A stretch of 64,000 bases of DNA from Aradus depressus (Eukaryota > Arthropoda > Insecta > Hemiptera > Aradidae), in the NCBI GenBank assembly GCA_963662175.1, contig OY759218.1, positions 4,270,001-4,334,000 on the forward strand. Reading direction: 5' to 3'. This document shows, one piece after another, positions 1 to 10,748 of this stretch. The number at the start of each line of letters is the position of its first letter. Position 1 is the stretch's first letter. Below the pieces are notes generated by a model that was given only the letters and a program-made list of their open reading frames with translations, did not search any database and was not told the DNA's origin. Made by a program: the position numbers and the translations under genes.

Positions 1-129
1 ACAGTTAATGGCTGAAATAAATAAAATAACTACGAATAAAGTATCTCTCAGCAAACTTAATTATGTTAAGAAAGTAATTTAAAAAAATTACTAGGAAATG
101 ACCCATTATTTGCAGAAGAAACTCGAACG

Positions 130-475
130 AAAACTTAAGGGAAGGAGGTCCAGAAAGAGCCTGGATAGTAGAGTGACCTCAGACAGCTGGAGTGCTTGTA
201 ACTAATGGCGTCCTGACGACAGATACCACTTCTTCATGGAGTGTCCAGTCTACAGCCAACTAAGGAGCAAGTAGCTGGGAGAAGGACAAGCCAGGCCAAA
301 CCTTCACAAGACCCTTTTCAATATACATAGAAACGAACGAAAAACTAATGTGTTATAAGTGAAGTGTCGTTCATGAACGAATTAGTTCAATGGCACTTTT
401 CATTTATGTGGACGAGACCGAACTAGTTTAGTATATGAATAAATGAGATCAAAACAATTATTATTATTATCTAAC
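130..475 (+). mobile_element. 3' end of a non-LTR retrotransposon
   Basis: A short frame at 215-274 reads DDRYHFFMECPVYSQLRSK and then stops. The H-x3-ECP-x-Y spacing is that of the last half of the C-terminal cysteine/histidine motif found after the RNase H domain in R1- and Jockey-type elements. Beyond it lies about 180 bp of untranslated sequence ending in an ATT-rich tail near 460-472, as expected for target-primed insertion. Everything upstream of about 130 is lost or unrecognisable, so this is a 5'-truncated copy. Confidence 0.55.
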
Positions 476-752
476 CGAACGATATTTCCCATTGTGCTAC
501 ATACTTGTGGTACAAAAAATCAAAGGACAACTATGCTGAAGACATTTAATAGAATATTAAATATTCTAAATTTTGTATTCAATGGTTCATTATTATAACC
601 ATTTCACTTTTTTATTTCAAATTTTATTTATGTTTTGTGCTGTTCTAAAATAAATCTGTATTTGAAAAAACAATTGTTTTCAGACTATTTTAAATATCAA
701 GCCGAATTCCTTGGCTAAAAGAAAAGCTAATAAATTGAATGAAATAGGGAAA
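475..752. other. AT-rich spacer, possible 3' UTR of the next gene
   Basis: No coding signal. On the minus strand two AATAAA hexamers (611-616 and 624-629) lie about 130 bp past the stop codon of the five-exon gene, where its polyadenylation signal would be expected. Confidence 0.35.
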
Positions 753-2121
753 TTATAAAAATGTGTTAGTTACCATGGCAAGTCTCAAAATCTCGGAGAT
801 TTCACAATCGCAATGTTGAACGTCGGTGTTACCAGTGGGGCAAAAGGTTTTATGGATAAGTTCACCAATACCTGAAATATAACATAAATACCAATATTTG
901 TAATTCTTGTTTATGTAATAACGTTAGGTTGCTGCAAGAGAAATTCTTGTATTTCATATATAGAAGGCAAAAGTCATCTACTCCCACTGATCTAATTCTG
1001 AGACTTCCATAGCCTGAAAATTTGGTTTCTCCATATTGGTAAGGGAAACAATTTAAGAATTTTAATTGATTTAGTATCTATATTGGAATTATTAGGCATT
1101 AGTCCATCTTTAAATGTTACGAAGTATTTATTTATTTCACCAACTGCTTCTCTCCATAACAAAACGGTTTTATCATACCTTATTTGTAATATTTACATAG
1201 TACAATAATATAGAGGGACAGGAGAGCTGAAGACAGGAGACAATGAAGAAAGAGACTGGTCACTCACTACCAGCCCTCCAAGGCACTCAATAACTTATCA
1301 TAGCAGTTCGAATTGCTCGAATAGTAATATAAATAAATAAATGAAAACTCACCAAATAAACTGTTCAATGCTTCTGCTAGTTCGTTATAACGTAAGTTAT
1401 TAATATCTTCAGTGCTTCCTCCATCTAGAAAACATGGAATATAAAATTTTTTTTTTCACTTTTTACTGAATAACTGTACGAATCATGTCAATAAGATCTA
1501 AAATTGCATATTTAGGCCATTTCCCCCATTTATTAATTAATTCCAGTATAAAACTCACTAGTACACAACTCTGCATCCGCTTCTTCCAAACAGGAGGAGT
1601 TTTGTCCCTCAGTTTTGAATTCATCTAAAAAACATGAAATATAAAATATAAATAAAATTATGGCTGGTGTCCGGAGGCGGACAGTTATTTATAGTAATAT
1701 AAATAACTAAATGAAAACTCACGCAAAAAATTGCCAAATGCTTTATCTAGTTGGTCAAGGCGTATGGTAATATCTTCAGTGCATCCTCCATCTAGAATAC
1801 ATGGAATATAAAATAATTTTTATATAATATATATCGTCGGCGTACAAGGAAAATCAGCTAAGTCCATTTTTGTTAAAATGCATATTTTACCATTACCAAG
1901 TCCGAAACTGCTTTCTTCTTCATTTTAAAAACTCGGTCCAAAATATTCACTGAACAGCTTGAAATGGCAGTACGGTTTCATATCAAGTCCTATGTGGAAT
2001 GTTTGCTGTCTGAGAAAATCCATCCACTGTAGATAAAAGAATAGATAAAAATAATAACAGAAAACTTACTTTTGCCGACTTTGAAGGGCTGGCTGTAATC
2101 CTTAATTTTCTTGGTATTCAT
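753..2121 (-). CDS. Five-exon small protein gene with duplicated phase-1 exons
   Basis: On the minus strand five exons join into one open frame of 125 codons plus stop: 2121-2070 (start ATG, MNTKKIKDYSQPFKVGK), 1791-1723, 1624-1559, 1424-1353 and 871-753 (stop TAA). Every intron has GT-AG ends, mostly GTGAGT or GTAAGT donors and T-rich acceptors, and every intron falls after the first base of a codon. The internal exons are 69, 66 and 72 nt, so each can be added or lost without a frameshift. Exons 2 and 4 are paralogous (GGCTEDIT and GGSTEDIN starts), and their flanking intron sequence is also alike, including that of exon 3, which points to tandem exon duplication. The last exon is cysteine-rich (TFCPTGNTDVQHCDC). 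I see no signal peptide; an upstream exon cannot be excluded, but the frame above the ATG has a TGA. A donor-like GT at 770-771 means that the last exon could instead be spliced onward. I do not recognise the family; small phase-1 exon chains are typical of fast-evolving secreted or effector-type genes in some insects, which is only an analogy. Confidence 0.6.
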
Positions 2122-2524
2122 TCTCTGGTTGGCAAATTGTCACGGCACCACACCACCTTGTACTTCTGCAGATACAATATACCATTAGGAGCAGATATTA
2201 ATGAGACGTTAAGCAGAAGCCCAGGGGAAGAGATGTGCAGATAATCCAGACCAGAGAGTTCCAATGACCTTGTCCAGAAATGGATAGTGAAGAAATGATT
2301 GCAACGTTGGTCACGAAAATGGTGCCAAAATCTGATTTTCCAATTCATCTCTTCATCTCTGTTTTCCATACCCAGAACGAAACTGAGTGTAATGAGTAAC
2401 TGTTTTGGTGTTATTAAGCAACTTTGTTTTGGATATTCATCATTTTGTAAAACCAAGCTTCGACGCCATTTGAGGTCTTAAAACGGGGATATCTAATCAA
2501 TTCCATAATTTTCTTATTTAAATT

Positions 2525-2925
2525 ATAATTAGTTATTATGGCTCATGCCCGGGTTTTAACTAAGTGGTCATATCGCCTACTACCAGAGCGCTCTTTCGTC
2601 ACTCTGGTGGACATGAGCCTGATTTTACAGTGGGAGTCCTAAATTTTGCCTACCCTAAATTTCTTTTCACCTAGGGTAGAGGTCTTTAACGAGTACCTGA
2701 CATCGAACAGGCTCGGGACCATTGCTTATCGTCCCATCCCGGTATGCTCAAGGTTTTTTCACATCCCAGATAAAAAAACCTAAGGGCCTCGGCCAGTTCT
2801 TTAACCTGCGATCTTGAGCTCAGAAAGCAAGCACGCTTACCACTGAGGTACCGACGCCTTCTAACAGATCACGATATTTACATCTTCGGATCGTTAAAAC
2901 CCAGATTCTACCGAGGCGGCTCCAG
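2525..2925 (-). repeat. tRNA-derived SINE-like repeat, degraded head
   Basis: Read on the minus strand, 2862-2770 matches the head of the SINE at 3695-3812: GGTACCTCAGTGGTAAGC for box A and GATCGCAGGTTAAAGAACTGG where box B has decayed. The same sequence runs in the opposite direction at 22600-23030, including the distinctive stretch with ACTCCCACTGTAAAAT and the GCCCGGGC motif. It is a dispersed retroposon rather than a tRNA gene. Confidence 0.6.
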
Positions 2926-2946
2926 GGGGGGGGGGGGGGGGGGGGG
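2925..2946 (+). repeat. Poly-G run (22 nt)
   Basis: Twenty-two consecutive G at the junction between the SINE-like block and the retroelement tail. The inverted copy of this block at 22.6 kb has only a short C run, so the tract has expanded or its length is uncertain. Confidence 0.9.
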
Positions 2947-3082
2947 ATGCTACCCTTGCTAAAAATGTTAACTCATAACAAATATATCTGTATGTAGACA
3001 GATATATATTTAGGATTAGGAAAAGAAAAATATAGTCAATAATTTAAAATTCTGGGGGTATTGAGGGTCAGTCAATGAAGAA

Positions 3083-3134
3083 AACACTATTCAAATGCCA
3101 ACGTTTCGATATATTTCATATCATCATCAGGGCC
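3083..3134 (-). ncRNA. Hammerhead-ribozyme-like motif
   Basis: Minus strand reads GGGCCCTGATGATGATATG, a short hairpin, then GAAACGTTGGC. This supplies CUGANGA, a stem II, GAAA, a minimal ACGU stem III and a U at the expected cleavage position. The preceding GCC can pair with the following GGC as stem I. Confidence 0.4.
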
Positions 3135-3234
3135 TAGCAAAGTCAATAATATGAAGATGGCTGATGTACTGAGAAGTGATTATTTCACAGGTTGTAAAAT
3201 AAAATATAGTCTGACCTCTCACAGATTTTATTAA

Positions 3235-3690
3235 TTTTTGCAAGCCGGCTTTCGAGGTTGCCTTCATCAACAGGCAGTCTGATAAAATAATTTTGAAAAC
3301 AACATAATTTAAAATGATTTAATAAATATGGTTTAAAATTTTAAATAAACGTATATGAAACTATAAAAACAATTCAACAATTTAAAATTTCATGGATGGG
3401 GACAGATATGTTATTTCTGTTCCCCATCCCCTAGGTGTTGTGAAAGAGGATTTGAAGGAAGTGACGGACGGGGGAAGACAGGGAGTTCCAGAGAGAGGAG
3501 GCTTGGACAAGGAATGAGTTGTGAAAAGTAGAGGAGCGATGGGAGGGGGTAAAGAGGTCCGAAGGATGGGATCTGGTGTGTCTTTGGTGGACGGAGGACT
3601 TAATTTGGAACAGAGAGGGTTTGAAGGAAGTGACGGACGGGGGAAGGTCGTGCCATCCGAAAGACGACATGCTGATATTTATTTTACTTT
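3235..3690 (-). pseudogene. C-terminal tail of a non-LTR reverse transcriptase plus 3' region
   Basis: The minus-strand frame ending near 3431 reads ...SFLVQASSLWNSLSSPVRHF, the usual R-x-x-x-LWNSLP-type ending of Jockey/CR1-class ORF2 proteins. The tail is duplicated in tandem (about 168 bp period, seen twice between 3431 and 3640), as in the copy at 22.0-22.3 kb. Downstream at 3278-3241 is the same GAAAGCCGGCTTGC hammerhead-like element as at 22.44 kb, but with the core altered to CTGTTGA. All upstream polymerase sequence is missing. Confidence 0.6.
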
Positions 3691-3694
3691 CCAG

Positions 3695-3812
3695 TTAAAA
3701 AAAACTAAGGGCCTCGGCCGGGTTTCGAACCTGCGATCTTTAGATCAGTAAGCAAGCACTATTATTGCTATATTACGTATGCAAGCATACCACTGAACTA
3801 CCGCCGGCGCCC
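3695..3812 (-). repeat. tRNA-derived SINE head with good promoter boxes
   Basis: The minus strand carries box A TAGTTCAGTGG (3800-3790) and box B GGTTCGAAACC (3731-3721), about 60 bp apart, followed by CGGCCGAGGCCCTTAG, which continues in the other copies. These are RNA polymerase III internal promoter elements. No cloverleaf with proper acceptor pairing can be drawn, so I call it a SINE. Confidence 0.65.
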
Positions 3813-3814
3813 CT

Positions 3815-4080
3815 TATTATTTTTATTCATTTTCTTATTTATTATAATATACTGTAAAATGGATAGGTACTTAACATTTTGTAGAGATATTGTGAAACAC
3901 TTAATGAAAAATACAAAGGAAAAGGAATGTTTATTTTTGGGAACCTTCCTCCATGAAATGTAACACCAAATATTGGTACCCCCTCTAATTCGAAGAAGGA
4001 GACATTTTGATTGTTTATATAATGTTTACAAGTTAAAATATAAAATAAAAAAAAATAAAGAACTTCATATTAAAACAATA
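3815..4080. other. No recognisable feature
   Basis: AT-rich sequence with no coding or structural signal that I can support. Confidence 0.5.
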
Positions 4081-4189
4081 TAATACAGTCGACTCCCGAT
4101 ATAGCGAAAAACTCGATATTGCAAAAAAAAAACAACAATGCATTCCTGCACACTCAGAATAACGAATCTATTTTTAAGGTTTGTTGGTT

Positions 4190-4400
4190 TAATACGCGGT
4201 ATTACGAAGTAGGAACGTATAAACACGCTGTATTACGAAGTAGGAACGTATAAACACGCGGTATTACGAAGTAGGAACGTTATAAACACGCTGTATTACG
4301 AAGTAGGAACGTATAAACACGCGGTATTACGAAGTAGGAACGTATAAACACGCTGTATTACGAAGTAGGAACGTATAAACACGCGGTATTACGAAGCCAC
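4190..4400 (+). repeat. 31-bp tandem repeat, about seven copies
   Basis: Units contain TATTACGAAGTAGGAACGTA and alternate strictly between an ACGCGG and an ACGCTG start, so the true period is a 62-bp dimer. Copies are nearly identical (one extra T in the third). It lies inside the pogo-like element. Confidence 0.9.
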
Positions 4401-4660
4401 AAAAATGATAATTCATTGTTTACATAATTTATGTACATAAAAGTTTCCCTTATTTACATCATTCCCTTTACAACGAAGATTGTGAAGAGGATTCAGACTC
4501 TGAAGTAGTGCCAAACGTACGTCGAAAGCTGCTTTCGAGACTCTGAAAATACTTCATCAGTATCTAATTAGACAAGAAGTTGACGAAAGCATTTTTTCCG
4601 CCCTCATTACAATTGAAAACGCAGTGTGTCGAGCACGCTTAGCAACTTCACAGCAGCAGA

Positions 4661-4812
4661 AAATTACAGTTTTTTTTTTACCAAAAACTAATTTTTACTT
4701 ACATTTTTAACCCCTCTCGATATTATGAAATTATTAAAATTACAGTTTTTTTTTTACCAAAAACTAATTTTTACTTACATTTTTAACCCCTCTCGATATT
4801 ATGAAATTATTT
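4661..4812 (+). repeat. 76-bp direct tandem duplication
   Basis: The segment starting AAATTACAGTTTTTTTTTTA and ending ATTATGAAATTATT occurs twice with a 76-bp offset. It duplicates the region just after the transposase remnant. Confidence 0.85.
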
Positions 4813-5014
4813 TGATGTTCACTCGATATTACGAACTCTTATTATAGCAAAAACTCGATAATACTATTTTTTTCTCATGCCGCTTGAGTTTCGTTATATG
4901 GAGAGTCGACTGTATTTTGATGGAAGAATAACCTTGGTTTCAGACCAGTATAATGATCACTTGATGGTTTGAAACAAACAGATTGCTTCCTCTAAAATAC
5001 ATATATTATATATT

Positions 5015-5330
5015 TTTTTAACGTGTCGCTATTATTCAGACATTATCAAAACTAGGAGCTCCATAAAACATATTATAACCATTATATTTCATATGCTAGT
5101 CAATATTATAACCTGATTAATTAAACACCATGTAACCTGGAAACTAACTTTTTTAAAGTCTAATGGTTATAAATTATTTTTTTTTGTCACAATAGGTATG
5201 TCAGTTTTTACTTATAATATTGACGTAATAACATTATATGTTATACAGATTAGTACCTATTCTAACTCAAATTTGTTGTTCCTAGTTTTGATGTCTGAAT
5301 AATAGCGAAACGTTAACAAATAAATCACAT
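5015..5330. repeat. Palindromic element with two divergent hammerhead-like motifs (wide centre)
   Basis: The left arm, read on the minus strand (about 5042-5020), has CTGAATAATAGCGACACG. The right arm, read on the plus strand (5293-5316), has CTGAATAATAGCGAAACGTT. Flanking words such as TCCTAGTTTTGATG are shared between arms in inverted order. About 250 bp separate the motifs, much more than in the copies at 25, 60 and 61 kb. Confidence 0.45.
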
Positions 5331-6415
5331 ATTTCAAGTTTCCTCGAGGAAATAAAAACAAAATGTATAAATAAAGTTTACCTGCTAACCAGGAAATAAG
5401 AAGATAGATAAGAAATAATAACCAAAACAATAACTATGTAAAATCAGAAAAGCTGTCTTGAATATTTAAGCCTACAAATGGAATAATTGGGGGTTCTGAG
5501 TAAGAATAACAAGTCAAAAGATATAATGAAATAAAAATATACCTACAGCAGATAAGAAAAGTAAAAATTACACAGAGAGGTTTCACGTAAATTAAAAAAA
5601 GAGTGGGAAATTCTTAGAAACCGAGGGAACGTTGTGGTAAAATTACGACCTTCTAGATATTTAAATAATAGCCATACCTAGTTTTTTTTTTTTTTTTTTT
5701 TAGTTCTGAATAGATGTTAAGAAACAAAGAAAACACTTACGTACTGGTATTACGACTTACACAATTATATCTTGGGTGTTTGGGCAAAAGGGCTTTAGTT
5801 AGCAAATCTGAATTTTAGGAGGGAAAATATCTGAAGAATTGAAAAATTCTTGCAAATCAGGTGAACCACATATCTTACTTAAAATATTATTTCGATAAAA
5901 TATTATTTCAATAAAATATTAATTCAATAAAAGTAAAGAAAGTAAAATATTCCAACAATCAGTTGCATATGGTAAAAATTTTTAAATGCACTTGAATGAA
6001 CGAATCTCCTGGCGTATTTTTCGTGTACTGAATAAGGAAAGATATTTTTTGCAGGTTATTGAGGTTAGGTTTTTAATGGTTTTTATTTGTAAAAAAAGTG
6101 ACTATTTATTTAAAGAGACTGTTTTTATTTATTTTGTGTCTTATTCTTCTTTTCCTTCTATATGCAGCAGCACGACGATCCATTTCATTTAAAGCTAAAA
6201 CTATCCCCTGCCCCAAAAATGAAAAAAACGACTCCCCATTTCTTGCGGAATCCATTATGCAGTATACAAAACAATTAAAAACACTGTAATTATTAATATT
6301 TATATTAACAAATAAAACACTTTTAAAATAAAAATAACAAACAATCTAGCTTATCAGCGCATGTTGTTTATCACACTTGTTTATAACCTGCTCACACAAA
6401 ACCTAGGTGAGGTTA
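5330..6415. other. AT-rich interval without recognised genes
   Basis: Contains a T run near 5682-5701 and TATTTCAATAAAATATT-type short direct repeats near 5880-5930. Open frames here (for example 5986-6289) have no family resemblance and look accidental. Confidence 0.5.
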
Positions 6416-6420
6416 CTTTT

Positions 6421-6572
6421 TATTAAATTTACTGCATGAAGATAAGGAAATACAAGGACAAACTATTGAGAATTATGTTTCTTTTTTTATTAATTATAAT
6501 ATTCAACTGGACATTTTATAGTTTTTATAAACATGTGACTTTTATATGTACAGTGATATTGCCATCTCAACA
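6421..6572 (-). repeat. 3' LTR of the Copia element
   Basis: About 152 bp, beginning TGTTGAGATGGC on the minus strand and preceded by the purine tract GAGGAAGAG, which serves as the plus-strand primer site. It differs from the 5' LTR mainly near the end that reads AAATTTAATA. Confidence 0.88.
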
Positions 6573-7236
6573 CTCTTCCTCAATATCACTGTTTGTGATA
6601 TTTATCAAACCTAATTGATTAACAAAAAATAGAAATAGTTTCTTGCTTAATGGTTTAGTTAGCACGTCAGCTAACTGCTTTTCAGTACACAAATGTTCAA
6701 CTTCAATCACCTTATCTTCTGCCATCTGTTTCACAAATTTAAATTTAACATCCATATGTTTTAAGCGTTTCTGATCTGGATTTTTAACAGCATATATTGT
6801 ACTCTGATTATCTTCATTCGAAAATTTTAACACTCTTGACATTAATTGATAATTCTTCTAATAATTTTTTAATCCAGCAGGCTTCAGCAGTTGCTTCACA
6901 CAAAGATACCAATTCAGCTACTGTTGCCTGTTTTTGTGATTATCATACTGCTGTATTATTATATACTTTAAACAAATAACCCGTCGTTGATTTCCTATCC
7001 CTGTCTCGAGCCCAATCGGCATCGGCATATCCTATCAGCGGCAAACTCTTATTACACTTCGTATACACTAAAGCATAGCCTACCGTATGTTTAACATATC
7101 TCATAATTTGTTAAAGTGCTAACCATAACTCTTTGGTCGGTTTTGACTGAAATCGACTTAAGTAATAAACGGAAGTTGCTAAATCAGGTCATGAACCAAC
7201 AGTCGCAAACATTAGAGATCCTATCATCGATCTACA
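6573..7236 (-). pseudogene. Copia RNase H and pol C-terminus, broken
   Basis: The RNase H signature ADADWARDRDRKSTTGYLFK can be read on the minus strand near 7050-6965. The C-terminal piece with KQLADVLTKPLSKK, typical of Copia pol ends, follows at 6842-6567 in another frame. At least one frameshift or stop separates the two. In an intact element this domain removes the RNA template during reverse transcription. Confidence 0.8.
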
Positions 7237-8823
7237 TTATTTTTCATAATTCTGATTAATTGTGCATGACTCATCCATTTTAAAATTAGCATCCATAAGA
7301 GTATCACACTCCTTACAGTCATCCATTCCAAATGTCTTCAACACACCTTTTAAATATTTAGACTGATCAATGACAATGCTATCAGACCTTTTAGTTATTG
7401 CAATGCCTAAGTATGTTAAATTTTCATGGCCCATATCTTTCATTCTAAATTTTGATGACAAAAATTCTTTTACTAAATGTATTTCTTTCAAGTTACTTCA
7501 TAGGATCAACAAATCATCAACATACAATAATAAATATATGTCTCCGTTTCTATACATACAATAATCATTATCTGATTTTTCAAACCCATATTCAGTAATG
7601 ATCGTATTAAAACATTCATACCAATATTTTGGTGATTTCCTTAACCCATACAATGACTTTGTTAATTTTAGCACATGCCCCTTTTCAACAGTCACACCTT
7701 CAGGTGATTTTAAGTATACTTCTTTGTCAAGTCTACCGTATAAAAATGCTCCCTTTACATCCATTTGATGTATATAGTAATTTCTTTCACACGCTACCGA
7801 TAACAATATTCTTAACGTTTGAAGTCTTAGTACTGGAGAATACACTTCACTAAAATTGTCTTCTTGTTGAAAGCCTCTTACTACTAATCGCGCTTTGTAC
7901 ACCTCTTTGTCTTTCACTTCTTTCCTTGCAACTACCCATTTACAGTCTATCAGCTTAACGTTTTCAAGAGTTGCAACTGTTATCCATCTTTCACTTTCTT
8001 TTAATGCTTCTATTTCTTCTTTCACAACTTCTTTCCATAGTTTTTTATCTTTTCTTTCTTCAATGTCTTCATAGTTTTTAGGTACATCAGTTAGCTTTGC
8101 CAATAGAGCATATAATGATTCATTCTGCTCTTCGTAGCTCATGTCCATTGCGAAATCCTTTTGCCATAGAGGTTTTTGAACATTCCTCTTTACTCTTCCT
8201 GAATCTTGACCTTGTATTGCTCTTTTCTGACTATTATCATCTTCAGTCTGGTTGTGATCCTCAACTATTATTTTAGGAATTACCCTAGTTTCTTTTTCTG
8301 GTTCTTTATTTTTTTCTTTAACTTCAGGTTCTTTATCGATAGATCTATCTTCAATAGTCGGTATATAAACCATCTCTTCTTTAACTTTTGGTCGTTCATC
8401 GAATATTACGTTTCTTGCACCCACTATCTTATAGTTTTCATCATCCCATAGTCTATATCCTCCTTGACAGTAACCCATCATTATCATTTTCTTCCCTCTA
8501 TTGTCTAGTTTCTTTCTCAGTTCTTTAGGTACGTGATTATATGCAACACTGCCAAAAACTCGCATGCTTGATACATCAGGTTTTCTGCCTTCCCACATTT
8601 CACTAGCAGTTACTTCTCGTCCCGATACTGGACTTCTATTCGTTACGTAGTTTGAGTAGAGTACCGCCTCTCCCCAAAATTCCTTTCGCACGTTTGATTC
8701 AATCATTATGGTTCTCGCTTTATCCATTAATGTCCTGTTAAGTCTTTCGGCTACACCATTCATCTTAGGATTATATGCTACAGTGTGTAGTAACCTTATT
8801 CTACGCACTTCACAAAATTTCAA
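7237..8823 (-). pseudogene. Copia integrase C-terminus and reverse transcriptase
   Basis: A 441-codon open piece (8823-7498) starts inside integrase (NGVAERLNRTLMDKA carries the final catalytic glutamate). It passes through a charged linker into the polymerase: WVVARKEVKDKEVYKARLV, QMDVKGAFLYGRLDKEVYL, LYGLRKSPKYWYECF and the active site LLLYVDDLLIL. The next piece, 7491-7237 (HLVKEFLSSKFRMKDMGHEN), continues the same domain after a frame change. The catalytic aspartates are present, so the damage is in the frame rather than the motif. Confidence 0.88.
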
Positions 8824-9749
8824 AAATTCACTTGACAGATATTTTCTACCATTTAATTTTAAATGACTTTAATTTTAACAAGTTAGTATTAAAATGTCTT
8901 GTTGCATAATAATAAATTTTTTAAAATTTATCGAACATTTCCGATTTGCTTTTCATTAGGTACACGACAACAAAATGGGTGTAGTCATCTATAAATATTA
9001 TAAAATACTTATTACCGTCCCATGTCTCGGGTGTTATTGGTCCGCAAACATCTGTATGTACTAACTCTAGCGGTTTAGTCGCTCTGTACCATTTCCTGTT
9101 AAATGGTAATTTCGTCATTTTCCCTAAGGTGCAGGATTCAAATAACGTACTCTCAATTCGCATATTTTCAATTTCACTCACACCTTTAACTAGATTTCTT
9201 TGTACCAGTATTTTAAAATTATTTAGTCCTAAGTGACCGAACCGTCTATGCCATAAATTTATTACATTTTGTTCATTCTTTGATGAATAATTGCACTTTA
9301 ACTTATCACAAAAGTCTCAACAATATATAGACTACCTTCTTTATCTCCTATCATTGTTAATATATTGTTTTTAAATACTTTTACCTTACCCCTAGAAAAT
9401 ACTATTTGAAACCCTTTCTTTTCAATTTTAGATACAGAAAATAAATTTTCAGTTCCGGTACATAATAAACATTTGTTTTCGTACACACTTGCTTTTCCCT
9501 ACCTATCATACTATACCATTTTAGATTTCCAATACCTGTTGCTTTGAGACTCATTCCGTTCTTGGCCATAGCTATTTGTCTCGGCTTTGTCAATTCAATA
9601 TAGTCAACAAACCACTCTTTTGTGTTTATCAAGTGGTCAGTACACCCAGAATCCATACACCACACAACGCTTTCCTTGTTTACATTTTCACATTTAAGCA
9701 CCTCTCTTTCACGTACGTATATCGCGTCGTCATTTAGTTCTTGCAGCAT
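8824..9749 (-). pseudogene. Copia protease and integrase N-terminus
   Basis: 9749-9402 codes for the aspartic protease with WCMDSGCTDHLINTKEW, where DSG is the catalytic triad. The pre-integrase zinc region reads LWHRRFGHLGLNN near 9250, and then FESCTLGKM, in which one of the two zinc cysteines is replaced by F. The first integrase aspartate is in VHTDVCGP (9181-8921 piece). The second, usually in a DNG motif, falls in the damaged gap 8920-8824. The domain is clearly inactive. Confidence 0.82.
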
Positions 9750-10521
9750 GTGAGACTCTCTTCCCTGTCCTCTTTCTCGATGCTCTTGTTGACTGCGACC
9801 TCTTCCTCGGTTTTATTTGGTATCTATTTCCACCTTTGTATCCTTGTGTATGAAAATTATCTTGTCTATATTTCGTAAAACCATAGCTTCTACCTTGTCC
9901 TTGATAATTCTGTCGTCGTTGACCTTGTTTACCACATTCGTAGCACAAGAATGCATAATCGACATCTTGATTTCTTTCGTTTTTCTTCTTCACCCAATAG
10001 TCTGTCTTTCACAAGATCCACCTTTAAACTTTCCCCCGTTTCTAGTGCTGTAATCACTGCTCCTATGATTTGGGCATTGATAGTAAAATTTAGCTTACTT
10101 TTTCTTCTTCTTTTATGTCAGCATTTGCATCTTTTAATTGACCGAACAACTCTTCTAACTTAACAAGACGATTTAATAATGGGCTGGTTTCGTTATATTT
10201 AATTTCACTCAACTTTCTTCTAATAAACAATTGTCCTCGCACACTTTTCTTCACGAAATTGTCTTCCAGATTTCTGTACATTAAATAAGCACTAGCTTTA
10301 TCCTTCAGATATTCCAAGTGGCTATCTGCCACGCCTCCAATAATTATGGCTTGTGCTTTTGCTTCCATTTTTGCATTTGATGCCACCGTTATATAGGTTC
10401 CATCTTCGATTGCTTTTTCTATGCCATTTTCCTTGAAAATACTTTTTATACGAACAGCCCAAGCACTAAAGTTTTCACCAGCAAACGGCGTAAGATTGTA
10501 GTTCTTTTCTTTCGTTGCCAT
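9730..10521 (-). pseudogene. Copia gag with degenerate zinc knuckle
   Basis: The start ATG at 10521 opens MATKEKNYNLTPFAGENFSA, a typical Copia gag N-terminus with the FxGxNFxxW pattern. The first piece runs to 10090. A second piece, 9993-9730, holds CYECGKQGQRRQNY, a CCHC knuckle in which the histidine and last cysteine are replaced. Gag would assemble the particle and bind RNA; with this knuckle and the frame breaks it cannot do so normally. Confidence 0.82.
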
Positions 10522-10573
10522 TTATATTTTTACTTTTACTCTTATCTATTTTTAAATCTTCAATGATCTTGAC

Positions 10574-10591
10574 GAACTGGGCCCATAACCC
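10574..10591 (-). other. Primer binding site, initiator tRNA-Met type
   Basis: Immediately inside the 5' LTR the minus strand reads GGTTATGGGCCCAG, the internal initiator-tRNA complement used by insect Copia elements. The same word stands at the Copia element at 38.2 kb. Confidence 0.75.
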
Positions 10592-10748
10592 TATTAAATT
10601 TATTGCATGAAAATAGGATAAGAAAATACAAGGACAAACTATTGGGAACTATGTTTCTTTTTTTATTAATTATAATATTCAACTGGACATTTTATAGTTT
10701 TTATAAACATGTGACTTTTATATGTACAGTGATATTGCCATCTCAACA
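10592..10748 (-). repeat. 5' LTR of the Copia element
   Basis: About 157 bp, starting TGTTGAGATGGCAATATCAC on the minus strand. It carries a T-rich block and the promoter of the element; no intact downstream frame is left to use it. Confidence 0.88.

Larger units (their letters stand above)
4086..4912 (+). mobile_element. pogo/Tigger-type DNA transposon remnant
   Basis: The ends are imperfect inverted repeats, CAGTCGACTCCCGATATAGC at the left and its counterpart CAGTCGACTCTCCATATAAC read inward from the right, flanked by TA dinucleotides (4084-4085 and 4913-4914), the target of Tc1/mariner/pogo elements. A plus-strand frame from 4540 reads TLKILHQYLIRQEVDESIF and goes on with SALITIENAV, resembling the C-terminus of pogo/Tigger transposases. 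The catalytic domain is gone, so the copy is non-autonomous. It hosts two sets of tandem repeats, listed separately. Confidence 0.65.

Noticed and set aside
950..1045. Additional exon of the five-exon gene (acceptor AAATTTTCAG, about 40-90 nt)
   Set aside because: The acceptor is good, but no clear donor keeps the phase-1 pattern, so it was left out of the model.
2118..2456. 112-codon minus-strand frame just upstream of the five-exon gene
   Set aside because: No known motif, and it overlaps the start exon in another frame. It could be 5' UTR or intronic, but I cannot support it as coding.
3695..3812. tRNA gene
   Set aside because: Polymerase III boxes are good, but acceptor and anticodon stems do not fold and related copies are dispersed, so it is a SINE.
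4190..4400. 31-bp repeats resembling a CRISPR array
   Set aside because: There are no unique spacers between units, it lies inside a DNA transposon, and the genome is eukaryotic.
5986..6289. Two overlapping 60-70 codon frames
   Set aside because: Low-complexity AT-rich DNA, no motif and no splice context.
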